Assembly: GCF_022430545.2 (NCBI RefSeq) | Contig: NZ_CP092488.2 | Span: 434,001-498,000 of the forward strand | Direction: 5' to 3' | Length of the DNA: 64,000 bases | Source: Mycobacterium paraterrae | Lineage (GTDB): Bacteria; Actinomycetota; Actinomycetes; Mycobacteriales; Mycobacteriaceae | In this document: positions 40,734 through 49,750 of the stretch, in pieces | Layout of the letters: each line of letters starts with the position of its first letter | Numbering within the stretch: position 1 is the stretch's first letter | Made by a program: the position numbers and the translations under genes | The notes under the pieces: generated by a model | Told to the model about the DNA's origin: nothing | Database searches by the model: none | Seen by the model: the letters and a program-made list of their open reading frames with translations, nothing else

Positions 40734-41537
40734 GTGACAGATCACCCGACCGCGTACCTGGTGCTGGCCTCTCAGCGAAGCGGCAGCACCCTCCTCGTGG
40801 AGTCGTTGCGCGCGACGGGTGTGGCTGGCGAGCCCCAGGAGTTCTTCCAGTACCTTCCGACCACCAGCCAGTCGCCGCAACCGCGCGAATGGTTCGCCGG
40901 TGTCGACGACGAATCGATCCTGAGCCTGCTCGACCCGCTCGACGAGGGCAAGCCCGACCTCGCCCCGCCGGAGATCTGGCGCGACTACATCCGCACCGTC
41001 GGACGGACCCCGAACGGTGTGTGGGGCGGCAAGCTGATGTGGAACCAGACACCGCTGCTGCTCGACCGCGCCGCCGGCCTGCCTGATCGGTCGGGCGAGG
41101 GACTGCTCTCCGCGATCCGCGACGTCGTCGGCCAAGACCCACTGCTCGTCTACGTCTACCGGCCGGATGTGGTGTCGCAAGCGGTGTCGTTCTGGCGAGC
41201 GGTACAGACACGGGTCTGGCGCGGACGGCCCGACCCTGTGCGCGACGCCCGAGCCACCTACCACGCGGGCGCCATCGCGCACGTGATCACGATGCTGCGC
41301 GGTCAGGAAGAGGGCTGGCGCAACTGGTTCGCCGAGGAGAACGTGAAGCCGCTGGAGATTCCCTATCCGGTGTTGTGGCGCAACCTCACTCAGGTGGTCG
41401 GTGACATTCTCGAGTCCCTGGGGCTGGATCGCGGTCTGGCACCCGACCCGGTGCTGGAACGCCAGGCCGATAAGCGTTCCGACGAATGGGTAGACCGGTA
41501 TCGCGAAGACGCCGAGAAAGAGGGGTTGCCGCTGTGA
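40734..41537 (+). CDS. stf0: Trehalose 2-sulfotransferase
   Basis: 267 aa from GTG at 40734, the length of Stf0. It transfers sulfate from PAPS to the 2-OH of trehalose, first committed step of sulfolipid synthesis in M. tuberculosis (Rv0295c). Near-identical blocks are TAYLVLASQRSGSTLLVESL (the 5'-phosphosulfate loop SQRSGSTLL), GVAGEPQEFFQYLP, TPNGVWGGKLMWNQTPLLL, RPDVVSQAVSFWRAVQTRVW and DATYHAGAIAHVI-type helix, and VLERQADKRSDEWVDRYRED. It heads an operon with cysD (GTGA overlap) and cysNC, a dedicated PAPS supply; in M. tuberculosis the gene stands elsewhere and without cys genes. Confidence 0.94.
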   Translation: MTDHPTAYLVLASQRSGSTLLVESLRATGVAGEPQEFFQYLPTTSQSPQPREWFAGVDDESILSLLDPLDEGKPDLAPPEIWRDYIRTVGRTPNGVWGGKLMWNQTPLLLDRAAGLPDRSGEGLLSAIRDVVGQDPLLVYVYRPDVVSQAVSFWRAVQTRVWRGRPDPVRDARATYHAGAIAHVITMLRGQEEGWRNWFAEENVKPLEIPYPVLWRNLTQVVGDILESLGLDRGLAPDPVLERQADKRSDEWVDRYREDAEKEGLPL

Positions 41538-42451
41538 CCGCATCCGTTGAGACCACGCACGTCGACGAATTGCGGCTGCTGGAAGCCGAAGCCGTGCACA
41601 TCATCCGCGAGGTGGTCGCCGAACTCGAGCGCCCCGTGCTGCTGTTCTCGGCCGGCAAAGATTCCATCGTCCTACTTCGATTGGCGGAGAAGGCTTTCCG
41701 GCCACTACCCCTGCCGTTCCCCGTCATGCACGTCGACACCGGGCACAACTTCCCCGAGGTGATCGAGTTCCGCGACCGCCGGGTCAGCGACCACGGCCAC
41801 AAGCTGATCGTCGCCTCGGTTCAGGAATCGATCGACAAAGGCCGCGTACCGGATCCGGGTCCACGTGCGTCGCGCAACCGGGCGCAGACCCGCACGCTGC
41901 TCGACGCGCTCGAGGCCGGCGAATTCGACGCCGCGTTCGGGGGTGCCCGCCGCGACGAGGAACGCGCCCGCGCCAAGGAGCGGATCCTGAGCTTCCGCGA
42001 CGAATTCGGCCAGTGGGATCCCCGCGCCCAGCGCCCCGAGCCGTGGTCGTTGTACAACGGCCGTATCAAGAAGGGTGAACAGGTCCGGGTGTTTCCACTG
42101 AGCAACTGGACCGAGCTCGACGTATGGCGATACATCGAGCTGGAAGGCCTTGAAATACCGTCGATTTACTACGCGCACGAGCGTGAGGTCTTCGAACGCG
42201 ACGGCATCCTGCTGGCCGTGTCGGAGTACACCAGCCCGGAGGAGGACGAGCGAGCCGCGACGGAGTGGGTCCGCTACCGGACCGTCGGCGACCTGACGAT
42301 CACCGGCGCGGTGCGTTCACGTGCCACCGACATCAGCGGAGTGATCACCGAGATTTCCGCGGCGACGGTCTCCGAGCGCGGCGAGACGCGCGCCGACGAC
42401 CGTACCTCCGCCGCCGCCATGGAGGACCGCAAGCGAGAGGGCTACTTCTGA
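41534..42451 (+). CDS. cysD: Sulfate adenylyltransferase subunit 2
   Basis: 305 aa from GTG at 41534, which overlaps the stf0 stop. PAPS-reductase-like/ATP-pyrophosphatase fold that makes APS from ATP and sulfate with CysN. Visible are the PP-loop PVLLFSAGKDSIVLLRLAEK, FPVMHVDTGHNFPEVIEFRD, GRVPDPGPRASRNRAQTRTL, AFGGARRDEERARAKERI, FPLSNWTELDVWRYIELEG and the C-terminal TSAAAMEDRKREGYF. Its stop overlaps the cysNC start (ATGA), so stf0-cysD-cysNC is one tightly coupled transcript. Confidence 0.95.
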   Translation: MTASVETTHVDELRLLEAEAVHIIREVVAELERPVLLFSAGKDSIVLLRLAEKAFRPLPLPFPVMHVDTGHNFPEVIEFRDRRVSDHGHKLIVASVQESIDKGRVPDPGPRASRNRAQTRTLLDALEAGEFDAAFGGARRDEERARAKERILSFRDEFGQWDPRAQRPEPWSLYNGRIKKGEQVRVFPLSNWTELDVWRYIELEGLEIPSIYYAHEREVFERDGILLAVSEYTSPEEDERAATEWVRYRTVGDLTITGAVRSRATDISGVITEISAATVSERGETRADDRTSAAAMEDRKREGYF

Positions 42452-44322
42452 TGACACGCCAACTGCTGCGCATCGCCACCGCGGGATCGGTCGACGACGG
42501 CAAGAGCACCCTGATCGGACGGTTGCTGCACGACACCGACAGCCTGCCGCTCGACCACCTGGAAGCGGTCACCGACGAGGAAGGTGTCGCCGACCTCGCG
42601 GCATTGTCCGACGGCCTGCGCGCCGAACGCGAACAAGGCATCACCATCGATGTGGCTTACCGCTTCTTCTCCACCGAAAGCCGCAGCTACATCCTCGCCG
42701 ACACTCCGGGTCACGAGCGTTACACCCGCAATATGTTCACCGGCGCCTCCAATGCACACGTGGCTATCTTGCTGGTCGACGCCCGCGCCGGCGTGCTGCG
42801 GCAGACCCGGCGCCACGCGCGGATCGCAAAGCTGTTGGGCATCAAGCACTTTGTCGCGACCGTGAACAAGATCGACCTGGTCGACTTCGACCAGAAACGG
42901 TTCACCGAGGTCGAGACCGAACTTCAGCAGCTGGCCGCCCGACTGGGCAACATCGAGATCACTGTGATTCCGATCGCGGCGAAGCTCGGAGACAACGTCG
43001 TGCACGCCTCCGAGAACACCCCGTGGTACCACGGGCCGACGCTGCTGGACTACCTGGAAAGCATCGAATTGACTGCGCCGCAGGCCGAGCCGGCACGATT
43101 GCGCCTGCCAATCCAGTGGGTCTCGCGGCCGACCGACGAGCAACGGCGTCGCTACACCGGACGCTTGGCGGCAGGCACGCTGTCGGTAGGCGACCCAGTA
43201 ATTTCGCTGCCCGCCGGGACCCGCTCGACGGTCACCGCGCTCGACACGCTCGACGACGAGCGCACCACCGGTGTTGCGCCGCTGTCGGTGTCGATCGAAC
43301 TGGCCGACGACATCGACGTGGGTCGCGGCGACGTGCTGGTCAGCGGTGCCGAGGAGGCATCGCTGCCGGTGCTGGCCCGCGAATTGCATGCGACCGTGTG
43401 CTGGTTCGTCGACACTCCGCTGCGAGCCGGAGATCGGCTGGCACTCAAGCAAACCAGCAACAGCGTCCGCACCACCGTGCAGGAGCTGCACTCACGGCTG
43501 GATCCCGAAACGCTCGACGAGCTCGACCAGCCGGTCGAGCTGGCGCTCAACGATATCGGCACCGTCACCCTACGGACCAGCTCGATCGTCATCGCGGACC
43601 CGTACAACGACAACCGGGACAGCGGCGCATTCATCCTGATCGACGAGACCACCAACGACACCGTCGGCGCCGGCACCATCATCGAGGCGCGCGAGATCAA
43701 GCCCGGCACTCACTCGCGCACCGACATCCGTTGGCATCCCTCGGCATTGGACCGCGATCACCGCTGGCAGGCCACCGGCCAGGCCGGCGCGACAATTTGG
43801 TTCACCGGCCTGCCCGCCTCCGGCAAATCGACCATCGCGGTCGCGGTGGAGCGTGCGCTGGTCGAGTCCGGGCGAACGGCGTATCTGCTCGACGGCGACA
43901 ATCTGCGGCACGGCCTCTCCGATGATCTCGGGTTCTCCCCCGGCGATCGCACGGAAAACATCAGGCGGGTCGGTCATTTGACGCGTCTGCTCGCCGACGC
44001 CGGTGTGGTGGCGTTGGCGTCGCTGGTATCTCCGCTGAAATCGGACCGCGAGACCGCGCGCGCCCTCAACGACGCGGCCGGGCTGCCCTTCATCGAGGTG
44101 CACGTCGCCACGTCGCTGGCCGAATGCGAAAAGCGGGACCCGAAAGGGCTTTACAAGCGGGCGCGCAGTGGCGAGCTCAAAGGTCTCACCGGAGTCGACG
44201 CACCCTACGAGGCGCCCGAGGACGCTGACCTCGTCCTCGACACCGCCGGCGCCGACACTGACGAGCTGGCCGCGCAGGTGATTGCTTTGCTCGACAAGCG
44301 CAGTCCGCGACCGTTGAGCTAG
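42451..44322 (+). CDS. cysNC: Bifunctional sulfate adenylyltransferase subunit 1/adenylylsulfate kinase
   Basis: 623 aa from ATG at 42451. CysN GTPase part, residues 1-430: ATAGSVDDGKSTLIGRLLHD, EREQGITIDVAYRFF, ADTPGHERYTRNMFTGAS and NKIDLVDFDQKRF (G1-G4). CysC APS-kinase part, about 440-623: TIWFTGLPASGKSTIAVAVE (P-loop), LLDGDNLRHGLSDDLGFSPG, GLYKRARSGELKGLTGVDAP. The fusion turns sulfate and ATP into PAPS, here right behind the sulfotransferase that uses it. Its stop overlaps the convergent lipase stop by four bases. Confidence 0.95.
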   Translation: MTRQLLRIATAGSVDDGKSTLIGRLLHDTDSLPLDHLEAVTDEEGVADLAALSDGLRAEREQGITIDVAYRFFSTESRSYILADTPGHERYTRNMFTGASNAHVAILLVDARAGVLRQTRRHARIAKLLGIKHFVATVNKIDLVDFDQKRFTEVETELQQLAARLGNIEITVIPIAAKLGDNVVHASENTPWYHGPTLLDYLESIELTAPQAEPARLRLPIQWVSRPTDEQRRRYTGRLAAGTLSVGDPVISLPAGTRSTVTALDTLDDERTTGVAPLSVSIELADDIDVGRGDVLVSGAEEASLPVLARELHATVCWFVDTPLRAGDRLALKQTSNSVRTTVQELHSRLDPETLDELDQPVELALNDIGTVTLRTSSIVIADPYNDNRDSGAFILIDETTNDTVGAGTIIEAREIKPGTHSRTDIRWHPSALDRDHRWQATGQAGATIWFTGLPASGKSTIAVAVERALVESGRTAYLLDGDNLRHGLSDDLGFSPGDRTENIRRVGHLTRLLADAGVVALASLVSPLKSDRETARALNDAAGLPFIEVHVATSLAECEKRDPKGLYKRARSGELKGLTGVDAPYEAPEDADLVLDTAGADTDELAAQVIALLDKRSPRPLS

Positions 44323-45566
44323 ACCAAAACCTTGGTCTTCGCGTAGATCTCGGCGAGGAACTGCTCGACGGCAATCGCGGCGTGGCCGGCCCGCGCCGAC
44401 CCGAAAATGTCGAAAGCGTGCTGCGCGTAAGGTAGTTCGGCGTACACCACCGGCTGTTGGCTGACTTCACGCAGCCGGGCGCTGAACGCCCGACCCTGCT
44501 CGACGGGAATCAACGAGTCGTTCGTCCCGTGTAGCACGAAAAATGGTGGTGCGTCAGCAGATACGTGGTTGATCGGCGACGCTTCCCGGAAGGCTTCCGC
44601 TATGTCGCGACGCCCCATCTTGAAGACGTACTTGCCGAGCATCGGCGCCATCAGCGGGTGGACCGCCTCTTCACGGTTGAAGTCGTAGAGACCATAGAAC
44701 GGAACCGCGGCCCGCACGCTGGTATCGGCGTCCTCGAATCCTGGCTGGAACCGCGGGTCGTTCTGCGTGACCGCCGCCAGCGATGACAGGTGCCCGCCGG
44801 CCGAGCCACCGGTGATCGCGACCCAATCCGGGTCGCCTCCGTATTCGGCGATGTGCTCCTTGGTCCACGCCAACGCCCGTTTGACGTCGACAATCTGGTC
44901 CGGCCACGTCGACCGCGGGCTGAGCCGGTAGTTGATCGCGACACACACCCAGCCCAGTTCGGCCAGATGGCTCATCAACGGATACGCCTGCTGCCGTTTG
45001 CTTCCCACCATCCACGCGCCGCCGGGCACCTGCAATAGCACCGGCGCCTTGCCGCCGCGATCCAGGTCGGGCCGTCGCCAGATGTCGAGATGATTGCGCG
45101 CGCCGTGCTCGCCGTAGGGGATGTTGGTGTCGTGCGCGTAATCGCTGTAGATGCGCGCCATTCGGAGCACGCCCGGTGACTTGGCCGTTCCCGCACCCGC
45201 CGGTCGCTTCCATAAGTCCGACGACTGGGTGCGGCGGTCGGGACCCAGCCCGGCGTCCAGCGCCGCTGTCAACGGCACCGTCGACTGTTGACCGATGCGG
45301 TTCAGGTTGAGTAGCCCCAACCAGGACAGCGCCGATATCAGCCAGCTGAACTTCCGCGCATGCGGCGAGAGTTTTCGCGTGACCGCGGCCAGCAACGCGA
45401 ACTGAGCGGCGATCACCTGCAGCGGCAACTCGGACGCGAATACCCCGAAACTGAACGCGTACATCGAGAGATAGCCGCGCTTACTCAGCGGCCGGTAGCC
45501 GTTGGCCGTGCCCATGAGGCCGGCCAGCGAAGCCAACACGGCTGACAAATTCTTCACGACCACCAC
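44319..45566 (-). CDS. HSL-family lipase/esterase with N-terminal membrane segment (LipC/LipQ-like)
   Basis: 415 aa from GTG at 45566; GTG codons at 45563 and 45557 are alternatives. The N-terminal 100 residues hold two hydrophobic stretches (about 28-60, MYAFSFGVFASELPLQVIAA, and 75-88, FSWLISALSWLGLL). The alpha/beta-hydrolase domain starts near residue 145. The oxyanion region is LLQVPGGAWMVGSKRQQAYP, the nucleophile ITGGSAGGHLSSLAAV, the acid in LHGTNDSLIPVEQGRA and the His in YAQHAFDIFG. Mycobacterial proteins of this layout are cell-envelope-associated esterases. Substrate unknown. Confidence 0.86.
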   Translation of the reverse strand: MVVVKNLSAVLASLAGLMGTANGYRPLSKRGYLSMYAFSFGVFASELPLQVIAAQFALLAAVTRKLSPHARKFSWLISALSWLGLLNLNRIGQQSTVPLTAALDAGLGPDRRTQSSDLWKRPAGAGTAKSPGVLRMARIYSDYAHDTNIPYGEHGARNHLDIWRRPDLDRGGKAPVLLQVPGGAWMVGSKRQQAYPLMSHLAELGWVCVAINYRLSPRSTWPDQIVDVKRALAWTKEHIAEYGGDPDWVAITGGSAGGHLSSLAAVTQNDPRFQPGFEDADTSVRAAVPFYGLYDFNREEAVHPLMAPMLGKYVFKMGRRDIAEAFREASPINHVSADAPPFFVLHGTNDSLIPVEQGRAFSARLREVSQQPVVYAELPYAQHAFDIFGSARAGHAAIAVEQFLAEIYAKTKVLV

Positions 45567-45658
45567 TTAACCACAGGAGTTTCAGGTCACTGGAAACACT
45601 TGCGTCACTTCAGTTTCATGCGTCGAATCGTGTCGGTGGGTGTCGTTAGAATTCGAAC

Positions 45659-47020
45659 ATGCGTTCGAGTAGTCGTGAGGATGTCGTCGAGGGTCTCGAC
45701 GCGCTGCGCGCTGTCATGAAACGCACCCTGGACCTCGGGTTCGACGCGTTGACCACCCCCGAGCGGCTCAACGTCCTGGAAAGCTTCGAGGTGTTCCGCC
45801 GGCAGCTGCCCGCCGTCGAGCACGAGCTGATCAACGAGCTGGGCCACGAAGACCAGGCGGTGCTGGGTGGGAAACTACCCGCGGTGCTGGCCGACCGGCT
45901 CCGGATCAGCCGTTCAGAGGCGTCCCGCCGTATCCACGAAGCCGCCGATTTGGGCGAGCGGCGGGCCTTGAACGGTGAGGTGTTGGCGCCGGTGTTGCCG
46001 GCGACCGCCGCCGCCCAACGCCGTGGGGATCTGAGCGTGGCCCATGTGGCGGTGATCCGCTCGTTTTGGCAACGCATCCCCGACGTTGTTGATGTCGGCA
46101 CCCGCGCACGCGCCGAAGAGGAGCTGGCTTACCGCGCCACCGAGCACCGCCCCGACGCGTTGTCGAAACTGGCCGACCGGCTGATGGACTGCCTCAACCC
46201 CGACGGCGACTTCTCTGATGTGGATCGGGCTAAGCGCCGCGGCGTGACGATCGGTCGCCAGGACATCGACGGCATGAGCAAGATCAGCGGCTATTTGACC
46301 CCGGAGGCGCGGGCCACCTGGGATGCGGTGTTCGCCAAACTCGCCGCACCCGGCATGTGCAACCCCAACGACGCTGAACCCTGCATCTCCGGTACCCCGT
46401 CGCAGGACGCGATCCAAGGCGACACCCGCGGCGCCCACCAACGCACCCACGACGCCCTGCTCACCGCCGGGCGCGCCCTACTAGCCTCCGGCGACCTCGG
46501 CCAACACAACGGGCTACCCACCAGCATCATCGTCACCACCACACTGCAAGAACTCGAAGCCGGCGCCGGGCGGGGTTTGACCGCCGGCGGCACCCTGCTA
46601 CCGATGTCCGATGTCATCCGGCTGGCCCAACACGCGCATCACTACCTGGCCATCTTCGACAAAGGGAAAGCCCTGGCGCTCTATCACAGCAAACGCCTGG
46701 CCACACCCGCCCAACGACTCGTCCTCATCGCCAGAGATCGCGGCTGCACCTTCCCCAGCTGCGACATCTCGGGCTACCACTGCCAGGTCCACCACGACAA
46801 CCCCTACCGCACCAACCCCATCAGCGACGTCAACCACATGACCCTCACATGTCCCCCCAACCACGCCCTCACCGAACAAGGCTGGACCACCCGCAAAAAC
46901 AGTCGCGGCGAAACCGAATGGATCCCACCACCCCACCTCGACCGCGGCCAACCCCGCACCAACACCTACCACCACCCCGAAAAACTCCTCCAAAACGGAG
47001 ACGACGACGAAGCCGCCTAA
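45659..47020 (+). CDS. 13E12 repeat-family protein with HNH endonuclease domain
   Basis: 453 aa. DUF222 region (residues about 20-320: RLNVLESFEVFRRQLPAVEH, ADRLRISRSEASRRIHEAA, DLSVAHVAVIRSFWQRIPD) followed by an HNH domain: RLVLIARDRGCTFPSCDISG, YHCQVHHDNPYRT, NHMTLTCPPNH. The HNH residues (H-H, N, H) and paired cysteines are intact. REP13E12 genes are multicopy in mycobacteria and can be integration sites for mobile DNA; this copy looks complete. The last 60 codons are A/C-rich at third positions, a known style of this family. Confidence 0.9.
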   Translation: MRSSSREDVVEGLDALRAVMKRTLDLGFDALTTPERLNVLESFEVFRRQLPAVEHELINELGHEDQAVLGGKLPAVLADRLRISRSEASRRIHEAADLGERRALNGEVLAPVLPATAAAQRRGDLSVAHVAVIRSFWQRIPDVVDVGTRARAEEELAYRATEHRPDALSKLADRLMDCLNPDGDFSDVDRAKRRGVTIGRQDIDGMSKISGYLTPEARATWDAVFAKLAAPGMCNPNDAEPCISGTPSQDAIQGDTRGAHQRTHDALLTAGRALLASGDLGQHNGLPTSIIVTTTLQELEAGAGRGLTAGGTLLPMSDVIRLAQHAHHYLAIFDKGKALALYHSKRLATPAQRLVLIARDRGCTFPSCDISGYHCQVHHDNPYRTNPISDVNHMTLTCPPNHALTEQGWTTRKNSRGETEWIPPPHLDRGQPRTNTYHHPEKLLQNGDDDEAA

Positions 47021-47059
47021 CTATTGCCGCCACCCAATCGGCGGGCATAGCGTTCCCCC

Positions 47060-48511
47060 ATGGCCCAACGGCGGGATCCACGAATCGTCATCATCGGCGC
47101 CGGCATGTCTGGGATCGCCGCAGGTCATGTGCTGCGGCAGTCCGGCTTCCACGACTTCACCATTGTGGAGAAAGGCTCGGACGTCGGCGGTGTCTGGCAT
47201 TGGAACCGCTACCCCGGCCTGCGCTGCGACGTGCCGTCTTACGGCTACCAATTCGCGTTCGCACCGAAGCCCGACTGGGGCCACGTCTGGGCGACGGGTG
47301 ACGAGATCCAGCGCTATCACCGCGACCTGATCGACGATCTGCAGCTGCGGTCCCACCTGCGGCTCAACTGCGAAGTCACCGAGGCGGTGTTCACCGGCGG
47401 CCGATGGCGGCTAAGCACCGCCGACGGCGGCCGACTCGACGCGGACTTCGTCATCGCCGCCACCGGAGTCCTGCACCAGCCGTTCATCCCCGACTTTCCC
47501 GGCCTCGACTCGTTCGCCGGTCCGGTGGTGCACACCGCGCGCTGGACCAACATCAAGACCCGAGGCAAGCGAGTCGGCGTCATCGGCACCGGTTCGACTG
47601 GTGTGCAGGTCTTTTCGGCGTTACAACCTGACGCGGCCCACATCACCCACTTCGCCCGCACGCCTCAATGGGTGATGTGGATGCCGATGAGAATGCCGCA
47701 ACCACGCATCGTCGGCCACCTACTCCGACGACTACCAAGGCAGGACAAGACGGTCAGGCTGTCGCAGTTCATCGGCTCCGACTATCTGACCGACCTGGTC
47801 ATCCGGCCCACGTGGCGGCGCCGGGCGGCTCAGCGCTACGGGGCGATGTGCCTACGAGTCTTGGTGCGCGACAAGAAACTTCGGGCCCGGCTGAGACCGG
47901 ATTACCAGCCGTTCTGCAAGCGTCAGGTGCTCTCCGGCGACTACTACCGCCGCATCGGCAAGCCGAATGCGAGCTTCGTCAGCGAGGCCATTGTCGAGAT
48001 CACCAAGACCGGTGTGCGGACCGCCGACGGCGTTCACCATGAACTCGACGTGCTCGTGCTGGCCACCGGCTTCGCCGCGCACAACTACATGCGACCGATG
48101 GCGGTGCGCGGCCGCGATGGGTTGTCGATCGACGACGCGTGGGCCAAGGGCCCACGGGCTTGGGGCATGACTGCGATTCCCGGATTCCCGAACCTCTTCA
48201 TGGTGCTGGGCCCCAACTCGCCCACCGGGTCCATGTCGCTGCAGCACACCGCCGAGTTGACCGCCCGCTATATCGCCAAGTGGCTGAACCGCTTTCGCGA
48301 CGGTGAAATCAACGCCGTCGAGGTCACTGAGGAGGCCACCGATCGCTTCGCCGACGAGGTCGCCGAGGCGATGGTGCCGACCGTGTGGAACACCGGCTGC
48401 AACTCATGGTACTTCGCGGACGATAATCACATCGACCTGTGGCCGTTCGACCGGAAGCGGTTGACTCGCATGTTGACTCAGCCCCAGGACGCCGACTACA
48501 TCTTGACGTAA
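47060..48511 (+). CDS. Flavin-containing monooxygenase, Baeyer-Villiger type
   Basis: 483 aa from ATG at 47060. FAD Rossmann motif IVIIGAGMSGIAAGHVLRQS (residues 9-28), EKGSDVGGVWHWNRYPGLRC, and the BVMO fingerprint FAGPVVHTARW (F-x-G-x3-H-x3-W) at about 153-163, followed by the NADPH motif RVGVIGTGSTGVQVFSALQ. C-terminal LVLATGFAAHNYMRP and PNLFMVLGPNSPTGS complete the family pattern. It probably uses NADPH and O2 to insert oxygen into a ketone; substrate unknown. M. tuberculosis has several such enzymes. It ends against the 52-bp repeat array. Confidence 0.87.
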   Translation: MAQRRDPRIVIIGAGMSGIAAGHVLRQSGFHDFTIVEKGSDVGGVWHWNRYPGLRCDVPSYGYQFAFAPKPDWGHVWATGDEIQRYHRDLIDDLQLRSHLRLNCEVTEAVFTGGRWRLSTADGGRLDADFVIAATGVLHQPFIPDFPGLDSFAGPVVHTARWTNIKTRGKRVGVIGTGSTGVQVFSALQPDAAHITHFARTPQWVMWMPMRMPQPRIVGHLLRRLPRQDKTVRLSQFIGSDYLTDLVIRPTWRRRAAQRYGAMCLRVLVRDKKLRARLRPDYQPFCKRQVLSGDYYRRIGKPNASFVSEAIVEITKTGVRTADGVHHELDVLVLATGFAAHNYMRPMAVRGRDGLSIDDAWAKGPRAWGMTAIPGFPNLFMVLGPNSPTGSMSLQHTAELTARYIAKWLNRFRDGEINAVEVTEEATDRFADEVAEAMVPTVWNTGCNSWYFADDNHIDLWPFDRKRLTRMLTQPQDADYILT

Positions 48512-48514
48512 GCC

Positions 48515-48671
48515 GGGATTATTCTCGCCGCTCCTCCGCATCGCTTCACTCTGCATCGTCGTCGGCGGGATTATTCTCGCCGCTCCTCCGCATCGCTTCG
48601 CTCTGCATCGTCGTCGGCGGGATTATTCTCGCCGCTCCTCCGCATCGCTTCGCTCTGCATCAACGTCGGCG
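48515..48671. repeat. Tandem repeat, three copies of a 52-bp unit
   Basis: Units begin GGGATTATTCTCGCCGCTCC at 48515, 48567 and 48619 and are identical apart from single bases (for example A/G in GCTTC(A/G)CTCTGC). The third unit changes after about 48660. The array lies between the convergent 3' ends of the monooxygenase and psuG, and the psuG stop codon and last 12 codons fall inside the third copy. Its core, CATCGCTTCGCTCTGCATCG, is closely related to the core of the 59-bp array at 49566. Confidence 0.95.
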
Positions 48672-49555
48672 GAAGCAATCTCCGCCGCCAGCCTTGCATT
48701 CGACAGCACCAGCGCGACGTTGGCGGCCAGCGATGCGCCGTGCGTCTCGCGGTGAAAAAACTCGAGCAGGAACGGCGTGACGTCCTTACCGTGCACGCCC
48801 GCCGCCTCGGCGGCAGCCAGCGCATCGCCCAGCACTCGGTCGTGCAGCGCGCGGTCCATCTCGTCGTCGGGCGCGATGGGGTTGGCAAGCAGCAGCCCAT
48901 AGCGATCGGTGCCCAGCTGACGCCGGGAGTGCAGCACCTCGGCGACCTGCCTCGGGGTCTCGACCCGCCAGCCCACCGGATAGCCGGAATCGGCCAGGTA
49001 GAACCCGGGGAACCGATCGGTGCGGTAGCCGATCACCCCGACATTGAGCGACTCCAGCCGTTCCAGGGTGGCCCCGACATCCAAGATCGACTTGACGCCG
49101 GCGCACACCACCAGCACGCCGGTCCGCGACAGCGTCATCAGATCCGCGGACTCGTCCCAGGTGTCGCGCGCACCCCGATGAACTCCGCCCAACCCGCCGG
49201 TGGCGAATACTGAAATACCCACTGTCGCAGCCAAATGCGCGGTCGACGCGACCGTCGTCGCACCGTCGCCACAGCGCGCAGCCAGCACCGCGACGTCACG
49301 AACGCTCACCTTGACCACCGTGTCGCTCTCGGCGACGTGCCGCAGCGCCGCATCGTCGAGTCCGATGTGCGGCTCGCCGCCGATGATCGCGATGGTCGCC
49401 GGTACAGCCCCGCCCGCGCGCACCGCCGCCTCGATATCTCGGGCAACCCGCAGATTATCCGGCCGCGGCAGACCGTAGCTGATGATCGTGCTCTCCAGCG
49501 CAACGACCGGCCTGCCGGCAGCCAGCGCATCAGCCACCTCGGGAAGGACCTGCAC
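48623..49555 (-). CDS. psuG: Pseudouridine-5'-phosphate glycosidase
   Basis: 310 aa from GTG at 49555. PsuG/IndA family, reversible cleavage of pseudouridine 5'-phosphate to uracil and ribose 5-phosphate. Visible: VALESTIISYGLPRPDNLRV, IIGGEPHIGLDDAALRHVAE, VSVRDVAVLAARCGDGATTV, VFATGGLGGVHRGARDTWDE, VVCAGVKSILDVGATLERLE, GLLLANPIAPDDEMDRALHD and GKDVTPFLLEFFHRETHGAS. The final residues DAERSDAEERRE are encoded by the 52-bp repeat and are not part of the family. No psuK kinase is visible nearby. It may be read from the transporter genes upstream across the 59-bp array. Confidence 0.92.
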   Translation of the reverse strand: MQVLPEVADALAAGRPVVALESTIISYGLPRPDNLRVARDIEAAVRAGGAVPATIAIIGGEPHIGLDDAALRHVAESDTVVKVSVRDVAVLAARCGDGATTVASTAHLAATVGISVFATGGLGGVHRGARDTWDESADLMTLSRTGVLVVCAGVKSILDVGATLERLESLNVGVIGYRTDRFPGFYLADSGYPVGWRVETPRQVAEVLHSRRQLGTDRYGLLLANPIAPDDEMDRALHDRVLGDALAAAEAAGVHGKDVTPFLLEFFHRETHGASLAANVALVLSNARLAAEIASADVDAERSDAEERRE

Positions 49556-49565
49556 GGGTTGAACC

Positions 49566-49750
49566 CTACGGCTTAATTGCCCAATTCCTCCCCATCGCGC
49601 TACGCGCTCTGCATCGTCGTCGAGCTACGGCTCAATTTCCCGACTCCTCCCCATCGCGCTACGCGCTCTGCATCGTCGCCGGGCTACGGCTTAATTGCCC
49701 AACTCCTCCCCATCGCGCTACGCGCTCTGCATCGTCGCCGGGCTACGGCT
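49566..49750. repeat. Tandem repeat, three full copies of a 59-bp unit plus a partial fourth
   Basis: CTACGGCTTAATTGCCCAA-type units begin at 49566, 49625 and 49684; a fourth start (CTACGGCT) at 49743 breaks off into the transporter gene, and its CTA supplies that gene's TAG stop. The central core CATCGCGCTACGCGCTCTGC contains GCGC-TA-CGCGC and resembles the 52-bp array 1 kb away, so both come from one repeat family. The array fills the 187-bp gap between psuG and the transporter. Confidence 0.95.

Noticed and set aside
595..49750. The three repeat arrays considered as CRISPR.
   Set aside because: Copies are directly adjacent with no unique spacers and no cas genes occur in the window.
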